This document shows, piece after piece, positions 37,028-44,068 of a DNA stretch of 64,000 bases. The notes under the pieces are model-generated. The model ran no database searches, was not told where the DNA came from, and was given only the letters and a program-made list of their open reading frames with translations. The first letter of the stretch is position 1. Each line of letters begins with the position of its first letter. The stretch lies in NCBI GenBank assembly GCA_938023515.1, contig CALJDR010000053.1:1-64000 (forward strand), read 5' to 3'. The translations under genes and the position numbers were made by a program. Source of the DNA: an uncultured Flavobacteriales bacterium. Lineage in GTDB: Bacteria > Bacteroidota > Bacteroidia > Flavobacteriales > UBA1820.

Positions 37028-38256
37028 TGCGCAATATGCTGAACACCGACCCCTCGAAACTCGAGATGGTCTGCGTGAACTATGATATTACCGAACTGAA
37101 ACGGACGGAGAAGAACCTGATCGAGGCCAAGAACCGTGCCGAAGTTTCGGACCGGCTCAAGAGTGCTTTCCTGGCCAATATGAGCCATGAGATACGTACT
37201 CCGCTCAATGCGATTGTCGGTTTCTCGAATCTGCTGGTCGAGGCCGAGGACGCGGAAGAAAAGAAAGAGTACATCAGTATCGTACAGGAAAACAACGACC
37301 TTTTGCTCAAACTCATTTCCGATATCCTCGACCTGTCCAAGATAGAGGCCGGTACGTTCGAGTTTGTCAACGGCGAAGTGGATGTGAATCAATTGTGTAC
37401 CGAGATTATCCGGTCGCTCGGAATGAAGGCGGCCGATACCGGGGTGGAACTTCGTTTCGGGGAGCATCTCCCGCAATGCCGTATGATCAGCGACAAGAAC
37501 CGGTTGATGCAGCTCATATCGAATTTCATCAACAATGCCCTGAAATTCACTGCCGAAGGGTCAATTACTTTAGGATATCGCCTGGAGCCGAAAAAAGAGA
37601 TACTGTTTTATGTCCGGGATACGGGAACCGGTATTCCCCCCGATCAGCAACAGGCTATTTTCGACCGCTTTGTCAAACTCAACAGTTTTGTCCAGGGCAC
37701 CGGCCTCGGACTTTCCATCTGCAAAAGCATTGTTGAGCAGATGGGCGGCCGCATCGGGGTGGAATCGAAAGAAGGGGAAGGCTCCACGTTTTGGTTTTCC
37801 GTGCCTTTCGTGGAAGGAGCGTACGAATCTGAAATGGAAAGCAATATGATAGAATCAGGATCCTGTTTGACCGGCCATTCGGACGAAAACCGCCCGACTG
37901 TCCTTATCGCCGAGGATACCGACAGCAATTACCTGCTCCTTTTTCTGCTGCTGAAAAAGGAATACCACATAGTCCGGGCCCTCAACGGCCTGGAAGCGGT
38001 TGAAATGCACGAAAAGCTGCACCCCGACATTATCCTGATGGATGTGAAAATGCCGGAGATGGACGGTCTGCAGGCTACCCGGGAAATCCGCAAGAAAGAC
38101 ACGGCCGTTCCGATTATCGCGATCACAGCGTTCGCTTTCGACCAGGACAAACAACGTACCCTTGAGGCCGGCTGCAACGATTATATGTCCAAACCGGTAC
38201 AGGGAGCCTTGCTGCGTGAGAAGATGCAGCAATTCCTTCGGGGCGATAAAGGTTGA
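37027..38256 (+). pseudogene. Kinase-receiver half of the split hybrid kinase
   Basis: The 409-residue reading starts inside a PAS domain (VCVNYDITELKRTEKNL), then has HisKA with [16 protein letters not shown] (His54 of this reading), HATPase with NNALKF, DTGTGIP and GTGLGLSI, and a receiver domain with Asp339 in DIILMDVKMP. All catalytic residues are intact, so if translated from its own ATG it would be a kinase without most of its sensor. It continues the frame of the gene at 35045 once the 8-bp duplication is removed. A terminator follows at 38303-38333. Confidence 0.88.
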
Positions 38257-38302
38257 TCTTTTCGCACTCTGCCGATCGGAAAAAGAATAAAAAGATCCGA
38301 AG

Positions 38303-38333
38303 TCCCTTGTCGTTTGCCGGCAGGGGATTTTTT
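38303..38333 (+). terminator. Terminator after the kinase genes
   Basis: TCCCTTGTCG (38303-38312) pairs with CGGCAGGGGA (38318-38327) through two G-T wobbles, with a 5-nt loop, and is followed by six T (38328-38333). It ends the two-kinase transcript before the nrdD leader. Confidence 0.75.
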
Positions 38334-38484
38334 CTGACGGAAAAAGTTCCTTATCATAACTTTGATTCCCCTTGTCCCGGCTCCCGCAGACCGGAGATTT
38401 TTGCCGGAATTGCCCTCCCGGTAGTGTATAAAGATGCCCTCAAATTTTTTCCGGGGATTGCTTTTACGAGCCTCTATTTATTGC

Positions 38485-38492
38485 TACTTTTA
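38485..38492 (+). promoter_or_regulatory. Possible -7 element ahead of the cobalamin riboswitch
   Basis: TACTTTTA is one base from TAnnTTTG and lies directly upstream of the riboswitch core, at the position expected for its transcription start. The -33 region is poor. Confidence 0.4.
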
Positions 38493-38498
38493 TCGACG

Positions 38499-38660
38499 CT
38501 TTCGGTGGCGGAAATTCGCTCCGCCCCAAGAGGGAATACCGTGCGATCCGGTAACAGTACCCGCTGCTGTGATTCTCGCCGAACCCGGAAAAAGATGCCA
38601 CTGCGATTTTGTGGGAAGGCGTTCCGAGGGAGAGATAAGCCAGAAGACCTGCCGAAAGAC
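38499..38660 (+). promoter_or_regulatory. Cobalamin (B12) riboswitch upstream of nrdDG
   Basis: The leader has the core of the cobalamin riboswitch: GAGGGAATACCGTGCGATCC, then ACAGTACCCGCTGCTGTGA, then GCCACTG, GGGAAGGC and AAGCCAGAAGACCTGCC in the right order and spacing. CTTTCGG (38499-38505) and CCGAAAG (38652-38658) close the outer stem. About 180 nt separate the core from the nrdD start. A small GCGC hairpin at 38714-38727 followed by a T-rich stretch, and occlusion near the start site, are both possible expression platforms; I cannot tell which. Binding of adenosylcobalamin should switch off nrdDG. The rest of 38257-38840 holds only the kinase terminator and leader RNA. Confidence 0.92.
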
Positions 38661-38840
38661 CCTATCGAGATTTCTGCTTTCGGGAGTTAAAGCACGGGAA
38701 CGGTTGGAATCCGGCGCGTCGGTGCGCATTTCGTTTTCCTTTCATTTCCTTCTTTATCCTTAGAGCATTGCACATCCCTGCAGGGCGGGCCCATCGTGTG
38801 GACAAGACATACAATATATAAACGAACCATAGGAATAATT

Positions 38841-40943
38841 ATGAAACCATCCGATTTCTACATCGTAAAACGGGACGGGCAAAAAGAGCCGTTCTCCATG
38901 GACAAGATCACGGCGGCCATCGAAAAGGCCTTCCGGTCGGTCGGCAAGACGGCTACCAATGAACTGCTGGAAAAACTCACCTCCAGCCTCTACATCCACG
39001 AGGGGACGAGTGTGGAGGAGATCCAGAACCAGGTCGAGCTGGCCCTGATGAGCCATGGGTATTACGGTGTGGCCAAATCGTTTATCATCTACCGCCAGCA
39101 CCATTTGGAGGACCGTGAGGTGCGCGACAAACTGGCCTTCCTGGTGGATTATTGCCAGGCCGAAAACCCGGCCACCGGCAGCAAGTACGACGCCAATGCC
39201 AACGTAGAGAACAAGAATATCGCCACGCTGATCGGCGAACTGCCCAAACAGAACTTCATCCGGCTCAACCGCCGCCTGCTTACTGACCGCATCAAGGAGA
39301 TGTACGGCAAAGAGATGGCCGACAGCTATCTTGAACTACTGGACAAACATTTTATCTACAAGAACGACGAAACGAGCATGGCCAATTACTGCGCCAGCAT
39401 CACAATGTATCCCTGGCTGCTATCCGGCACGACACCTATCGGGGGAAATTCCACCAAGCCAACCAACCTCAAGTCGTTCTGCGGCGGGTTCGTCAACATG
39501 GTGTTTATTGTTTCCAGTATGCTCAGCGGGGCTTGCGCCACGCCCGAATTCCTGATGTATCTCAATTACTTCATCAGCCTGGAGTACGGGGAGGATTATT
39601 ACAAGGATGCCGGACGGAAGGTCGACCTCTCGCTCAAACAGCGGAGCCTGGACAAGGTGATCACCGATTGCTTCGAGCAGATCGTGTACTCCATCAACCA
39701 GCCTACCGGAGCGCGCAATTTCCAGGCCGTATTTTGGAATATCGCCTATTACGACCGCTACTACTTCGAAAGCCTGTTCGGCGAGTTCGTATTCCCCGAC
39801 GGTTCGCGGCCCAAATGGGATTCCCTGGACTGGCTCCAGCGCCGGTTTATGCAGTGGTTCAACGAAGAGCGCATGAAAACAGTCCTCACGTTCCCTGTCG
39901 AAACCATGGCGCTGCTTTCCGAGAACGGCGACGTAAAGGACAAAGCCTACGGTGACCTGACCGCCCGGATGTATGCGGCCGGGCACTCGTTCTTTACCTA
40001 TATGAGCGACAATGCCGACTCTCTGAGCAGCTGCTGCCGCCTGCGTAACGAAATACAGGACAACGGTTTCAGCTATACCCTGGGTGCGGGAGGTGTTTCT
40101 ACTGGCTCCAAAAGTGTACTGACGATCAACCTGAACCGTTGTATCCAGTATGCCGTGGGTAAAGGGATCCCTTACACCGAATTCTTGGAGGACGTGGTAG
40201 ACAAGGTGCATAAGTATCAGTCGGCCTACAACGAGAACCTGAAAAATCTCCAGGCCAACGGGATGTTGCCCTTGTTCGATGCCGGGTATATCAATATGGG
40301 CCGTCAGTACCTGACTATCGGAGTGAACGGGCTGGTAGAAGCCGCCGAATTCCTCGGGCTGGCCATCGATGACAATCCGCAGTACCAGGCTTTCGTACAG
40401 GATATCCTGGGGTTGATCGAAAAATACAACAAACAGTACCGTACGGCGGACGTGATGTTCAACTGCGAAATGATCCCGGCGGAAAACGTAGGGGTAAAAC
40501 ACGCCAAATGGGACCGTGAAGACGGTTACCAGGTGACGCGCGATTGCTACAACAGTTATTTTTACGTGGTGGAGGATACTTCACTCACCGTACTCGACAA
40601 ATTCCGACTTCACGGACGGCGGTATGTGGAACATCTTACCGGCGGGTCGGCCCTGCATATGAACCTCGACGAGCATTTGTCCGAGCAGCAGTACCGCCAG
40701 CTCCTCCGCGTGGCGGCCAGCGAAGGCACCAACTATTTCACGTTCAATATCCCCAATACCGTGTGCAACGATTGCGGGCATATCGACAAGCGTTACCTCA
40801 AGGAATGCCCCCATTGCCATAGCCAGAATACGGATTATTTGACCCGTGTCATCGGTTACCTCAAACGGGTGAGCAATTTCTCGCGTCCGCGCCAGAAAGA
40901 AGCAGCCATGCGCCATTACAACCACGCAGCCGGGGAAATGTAA
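38841..40943 (+). CDS. nrdD: Anaerobic (class III) ribonucleoside-triphosphate reductase
   Basis: NrdD reduces ribonucleotides to deoxyribonucleotides under anaerobic conditions using a glycyl radical. The start at 38841 (MKPSDFYIVKRDGQKEPFS), preceded by AGGAATAATT, gives an N-terminal ATP-cone domain (about 1-95) for allosteric control; the 15-residue longer reading is rejected. The C-terminus has a Cys4 zinc site (CNDCG and CPHCH) and the radical motif RVIGYLKRVSNFS with Gly672. The length of 700 residues is usual. It forms an operon with nrdG and is controlled by the B12 riboswitch upstream. Confidence 0.96.
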   Translation: MKPSDFYIVKRDGQKEPFSMDKITAAIEKAFRSVGKTATNELLEKLTSSLYIHEGTSVEEIQNQVELALMSHGYYGVAKSFIIYRQHHLEDREVRDKLAFLVDYCQAENPATGSKYDANANVENKNIATLIGELPKQNFIRLNRRLLTDRIKEMYGKEMADSYLELLDKHFIYKNDETSMANYCASITMYPWLLSGTTPIGGNSTKPTNLKSFCGGFVNMVFIVSSMLSGACATPEFLMYLNYFISLEYGEDYYKDAGRKVDLSLKQRSLDKVITDCFEQIVYSINQPTGARNFQAVFWNIAYYDRYYFESLFGEFVFPDGSRPKWDSLDWLQRRFMQWFNEERMKTVLTFPVETMALLSENGDVKDKAYGDLTARMYAAGHSFFTYMSDNADSLSSCCRLRNEIQDNGFSYTLGAGGVSTGSKSVLTINLNRCIQYAVGKGIPYTEFLEDVVDKVHKYQSAYNENLKNLQANGMLPLFDAGYINMGRQYLTIGVNGLVEAAEFLGLAIDDNPQYQAFVQDILGLIEKYNKQYRTADVMFNCEMIPAENVGVKHAKWDREDGYQVTRDCYNSYFYVVEDTSLTVLDKFRLHGRRYVEHLTGGSALHMNLDEHLSEQQYRQLLRVAASEGTNYFTFNIPNTVCNDCGHIDKRYLKECPHCHSQNTDYLTRVIGYLKRVSNFSRPRQKEAAMRHYNHAAGEM

Positions 40944-40954
40944 AAGGTCCCGGC

Positions 40955-41470
40955 ATGTTGAAATACGTCAACTACGACATTGTTTTTCAGGAAATTCCCG
41001 ATGAGGTGACCCTGGCGGTCAACCTCTCGGGCTGTCCTGTGGGTTGCCCGGGCTGCCATAGTTCTTTCCTGAAAGGGGATGTGGGCGATGAGTTGTCTAC
41101 GGCTGTATTGGACCGCTTATTGGAAAAATACGGACGCGATATTACCTGCCTGTGCTTTATGGGAGGGGACGGCGCCCCGCAGGAAGTGGCTGCATTAGCT
41201 GGTTACCTGTGGAAAAAAACATCAGGATGCCTTAAAACGGGCTGGTATTCCGGCCGGCAGGAACTGCCGGAAGGGGTCGACCCGTCGGTGTTCGATTACG
41301 TCAAACTGGGGCCTTATGTGGAGGAGAAAGGCGGCCTCCGCAGTCCTCGAACCAACCAACGGCTCTATAAGGTAATAGCCGGTGCCGGAATATCTGGACA
41401 GAGGATTGCAGTGAAAGATAACCGGAACTTTTTATTACAGGACATCACCTCGGTTTTCTGGGAAAAATAA
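40955..41470 (+). CDS. nrdG: Anaerobic ribonucleotide reductase activating protein
   Basis: NrdG is the radical SAM enzyme that creates the glycyl radical on NrdD. The protein of 171 residues has SGCPVGCPGCHSSFL near residue 25, the CxxxCxxC site for a 4Fe-4S cluster and SAM. FMGGDGAP is the conserved Gly-rich SAM-contact region and RSPRTNQRLYK resembles the family C-terminal motif. It lies 11 bp after nrdD. Confidence 0.94.
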   Translation: MLKYVNYDIVFQEIPDEVTLAVNLSGCPVGCPGCHSSFLKGDVGDELSTAVLDRLLEKYGRDITCLCFMGGDGAPQEVAALAGYLWKKTSGCLKTGWYSGRQELPEGVDPSVFDYVKLGPYVEEKGGLRSPRTNQRLYKVIAGAGISGQRIAVKDNRNFLLQDITSVFWEK

Positions 41471-41471
41471 A

Positions 41472-41873
41472 ATGATGGAACAGCGTCTGACTTTAATTAC
41501 TCTCGGGGTCGCCGATCTTCGGCGTTCGCTCGATTTTTATGAAAAAGGCCTTGGCTGGGTACGCTCGGAGAGAAGCAGCGGGGATATGATCGCTTTCGAA
41601 ATGCCGGGGATCATGCTGGCATTGTATCCTATTGAGGAACTGGCCAAAGATGTTACCATTGCCCATGAACCGTCGCGGTTTTCCGGGATGACTATCGCCC
41701 ACAATGTGCGCAGCGAAAAAGAAGTGGATGAATTGATGGCTACCGTAACTATGCTGGGAGGGACGGTGCTCAAGCAGCCGCAGAAAGTATTTTGGGGCGG
41801 CTACAGCGGCTATTTTGCCGATCCGGACGGGTATGTGTTCGAGGTCGCTTACAATCCTTTCTGGGAGTTTTAA
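41472..41873 (+). CDS. VOC-superfamily (glyoxalase-like) protein
   Basis: This 133-residue protein has the paired beta-alpha-beta-beta-beta modules of the vicinal oxygen chelate fold: LITLGVADLRRSLDFYEKGLGW at the N-terminus and GYSGYFADPDGYVFEVAYNPFW at the C-terminus. The metal-ligand positions typical of glyoxalase I (His, Glu) are only partly recognisable. It starts 1 bp after nrdG and may be co-transcribed, but nothing in the sequence ties it to nucleotide metabolism. The substrate is unknown. No gene is evident in the 235 bp that follow. Confidence 0.82.
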   Translation: MMEQRLTLITLGVADLRRSLDFYEKGLGWVRSERSSGDMIAFEMPGIMLALYPIEELAKDVTIAHEPSRFSGMTIAHNVRSEKEVDELMATVTMLGGTVLKQPQKVFWGGYSGYFADPDGYVFEVAYNPFWEF

Positions 41874-42108
41874 CGGCATATCCAGATCTTTCCTGTCTCG
41901 CACTTTATTTTTCCGCTTTTGCATTTCATCCGGTTTCCGAAGGATATTCCTTTTGTTTAGTAGGATAACAGATGGTATATCCGGGATTTTCCAATCGATT
42001 GATTTATTCATAGCGGGTTAATTTCTCCGGACAGAGCAGACGCTTTATCGATAAGGGGCCGAAAAACCAAGCCTGATGGATGGTAAAAATAGACGATTTG
42101 TAACTTCA

Positions 42109-42297
42109 TTATAAAATATAATTTGCTATTTGCTCCGGAACATAGGTGAAATTAACGATGCTGTTTTTCTTTAACTCTTCAATCGTTATGGATTCTCTGA
42201 ATTTCCTGTAAAAAATCTCTTTTTTCGATTCGTACAAATAGTATAGATGTATGGGCAGCAGAACGAAAGGTACTGTACCTTTCGTTCTGCTGCCCAT
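42109..42297 (-). CDS. Hypothetical protein, possibly the 3' remnant of a broken gene
   Basis: A 62-codon reading ends VNFTYVPEQIANYIL. Its C-terminal two thirds look like real protein (charged helix KKEIFYRKFRESITIEELKKN), but its first 16 codons lie inside the 49-bp palindrome at 42250-42298, and a stop lies just upstream. The likely explanation is the 3' end of an older gene joined at the palindrome. I do not recognise the family. Confidence 0.3.
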   Translation of the reverse strand: MGSRTKGTVPFVLLPIHLYYLYESKKEIFYRKFRESITIEELKKNSIVNFTYVPEQIANYIL

Positions 42298-42298
42298 A
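42250..42298. repeat. 49-bp perfect palindrome (24-bp arms, 1-base centre)
   Basis: Bases 42250-42273 and 42275-42298 are exact reverse complements around a single T; the centre reads GGTACTGTACC. There is no loop and no T-tract, so it is not an ordinary terminator. Truncated genes abut it on both sides: the hypothetical at 42109 on the minus strand and the dcm remnant from 42318 on the plus strand. It marks a rearrangement junction or an assembly fold-back. Confidence 0.85.
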
Positions 42299-42317
42299 AT
42301 ATGGCCTCAGTTAAATA

Positions 42318-42798
42318 GTATTGGATGCGAGTAAATGCGGAGTGCCTCAAAAAAGAAAAAGATTTTTATGGTTGGTCGATTAGGGGAACAGGATGGATTT
42401 ATAGATAATTATTTATCTGATGGATTTTCTGAAAAATCAATGACCGTGGCAGATTATTTAGGCGATACTTTAGGCCTTGTAGACGTCCTCGTAGTTACGC
42501 CCGACGAGGAATATTCAGTATTTATGAGCCCAGTCCAACTATTAGAGGAGTGAATCGTCCAATGCCTCCGAATTACAGATTAAAACACAATGATCCTGTC
42601 CAGTCAAAAGAAGGGGTCCGGGCATTGACAACACTTGAAAGAAGTTATATACAAACTTTTCCTAAAACCTTTAGGTTTATAGGAGGAAAGACGGATATGG
42701 AGCAATTAATAGGGAATGCCGTGCCTGTAAATTTGGGTTTTTATGTTGCCTGTGCAATACGACGCTATAGGATAGATAATGGATTAATAAATGACTGA
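42318..42798 (+). pseudogene. Decayed C-terminal part of a dcm-type cytosine methyltransferase
   Basis: Three frames together spell the end of a C5-cytosine DNA methylase. VLDASKCGVPQKRKR runs from 42318, then after loss of one T in the run 42363-42367 come MVGRLGEQDGFIDNY and MTVADYLGDTLG. After a second shift near 42480 come RPRSYARRGIFSIYEPSPT and IRGVNRPMPPNYRLKHNDP, ending TLERSYIQTFPKTFRF and the motif X stretch IGNAVPVNL. The catalytic PCQ motif and the N-terminal half are absent, so the enzyme is dead. The stretch is much more AT-rich than its surroundings, suggesting transfer. Its end overlaps the vsr remnant by 8 bp, the usual dcm-vsr arrangement. Confidence 0.85.
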
Positions 42799-43196
42799 TG
42801 TTTTCTCAAAGGAACAATGTAGTAATATTATGCGAAAAGTGAAAAGTAAGCGTAATAAATCTACGGGATTAAGGCTTATTGAATTTTTTAAAAGTAACCA
42901 TATAATAGGGTAATTATATGGGCATCCTGATTTTGTATTTCTCAAGATAAAGTAGCTATTTTTCTTGATGGATGTTTTTGGCATGGGCATGATTGTAGAA
43001 ATACTAAACCAAAAGATAACGAAATTATTGGTGCAATAAAATTGCGCGTAATCAGAAACGAGATATAGAAGTAACGGAGGCTCTTATAAAGAAAAAATGG
43101 AGAGTTGTAAGGATATGGGAGTGTGAGCTCAAGAATAAAACATATATCTCCGAAGTATTTGGTAGCATTGGGTTTGGGAGCGATATAGATGTCTAA
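42791..43196 (+). pseudogene. Decayed vsr (very-short-patch repair endonuclease)
   Basis: Vsr nicks at T:G mismatches produced by deamination at Dcm sites. The reading MTDVFSKEQCSNIMRKVKSK is the Vsr N-terminus. It meets an in-frame stop after HIIG, resumes as YGHPDFVFL, shifts frame to KVAIFLDGCFWHGHDCRNTK (the catalytic DGCFWHGH block), and shifts again to YWCNKIARNQKRDIEVTEAL and WRVVRIWECELK. It ends at a TAA at 43194-43196. With one stop and at least two frameshifts it cannot be functional. It follows the methylase remnant directly and converges on the next pseudogene with 3 bp between. Confidence 0.87.
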
Positions 43197-43199
43197 AAT

Positions 43200-43700
43200 T
43201 TATTTTATAAACCACACCATCTCCCATACCGAAGCTTCTACGAAGTCCACAATCTTCCGGTAGCCCGAAATCTGTTCCGCCCCAGTACGGTCTAAAAAAC
43301 CGTCTATATTCGCGCGTTTCGTGCGCATCGTACTGCACTACCGAAATGAGCGATACGACCGTTTAAATATCCTGCTAATGCCTCTGCGACCTCCGCAAGT
43401 GTAATGAAATCGCTTCCGATACAAATACCGTTCGGTCGCCCGTGAAATGCGATGTATAAAACCGTGTAATTCCGGTAACGCTTAAATGTGTACTGCCGTA
43501 AGTATTCAAAAAATTCGTCCCGCGTGTTGCATTTGCGGTAAATGTATTTGATTCCGGCCGAATGGTAAAGTTTCGAGAAGCGGGCGCACGCTTTGTTTAC
43601 TACGAGGGTTGGTGTTCCGGTTGCCCTCTAAACAATATATGTACCTCTTTTTCTTCAATCCTGCATAGTCCGGCCAATGACTGTAATGCGCTGTACGCAC
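43200..43700 (-). pseudogene. Frameshifted gene with a caspase-like HG...SC signature
   Basis: Reading across two frameshifts gives KKRYIYCLEGNRNTNPRSK, then HSAGIKYIYRKCNTRDEFF, then YTVLYIAFHGRPNGICIG and VAEALAGYLNGRIAHFGS. Restoring one lost base near 43330 adds CSTMRTKRANIDGFLDRTG and ISGYRKIVDFVEASVWEMV. The His-Gly and Ser-Cys pair at the ends of successive strands resembles caspase/CHAT-like folds, and the whole resembles an uncharacterised family I know from Bacteroidota genomes (possibly DUF6642; I am not certain of the number). It is dead as sequenced. Its start at 43700 is approximate. I see no gene in 43701-43841. Confidence 0.6.
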
Positions 43701-43841
43701 AAGCCGTTATGCGTGTATTTTCTTGAAATAACCCCGTAAAGTTACGAAAAAATCAACACACACGCCAATTAATACGCTGAAAATCAGATAAATAACAACT
43801 AAATCAAAAAATGTTTTACCTATGTTTTACCCCCGATAAAT

Positions 43842-43878
43842 AAAAAACGTTGCAACCGGTATGGTTACAACGTTTTAC
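43842..43878 (-). terminator. Terminator of tRNA-Phe
   Basis: AAAACGTTGCAACC (43844-43857) and GGTTACAACGTTTT (43863-43876) form a 14-bp stem with one mismatch. Read on the minus strand, directly after the tRNA, it is followed by a T-rich tract. It fits an intrinsic terminator about 15 bp after the tRNA. Confidence 0.75.
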
Positions 43879-43891
43879 GTGGTTTTTCAAG

Positions 43892-43964
43892 TGGTACCCC
43901 CAGGAATCGAACCAGGGACACAAGGATTTTCAGTCCTTTGCTCTACCAACTGAGCTAGGGTACC
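43892..43964 (-). tRNA. tRNA-Phe (GAA)
   Basis: The 73-nt minus-strand sequence has acceptor arms GGTACCC and GGGTACC, a D-arm with AGCTCAGTTGGTAGAGC, an anticodon loop CTGAAAA giving anticodon GAA, and the T-arm GGTTCGATTCC. The discriminator base is A and no CCA is encoded. A strong promoter lies upstream and a terminator downstream. The decayed island 42100-43700 lies on its 3' side, a common site for integrated elements, but I could not find a duplicated tRNA end that would prove an attachment site. Confidence 0.97.
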
Positions 43965-43976
43965 TCTACAGCGGTG

Positions 43977-44009
43977 CAAATATAGGGTTAAATTTTTAAA
44001 ACCGCCAAA
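43977..44009 (-). promoter_or_regulatory. Promoter of tRNA-Phe
   Basis: On the minus strand TTTG (44009-44006) is followed after 21 bp by TATATTTG (43984-43977), matching both consensus elements. The tRNA 5' end is 13 bp downstream at 43964. Confidence 0.78.
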
Positions 44010-44068
44010 TTTTTAGTAAAAAATCAAACAGTTGATTTTTTACTGAAGCCTTACACTTGGGAATCGGG

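Noticed and set aside
43801..43835. Attachment site: repeated TGTTTTACC beside tRNA-Phe
   Set aside because: The 9-base direct repeat is short, is not part of the tRNA, and has no partner on the far side of the island.
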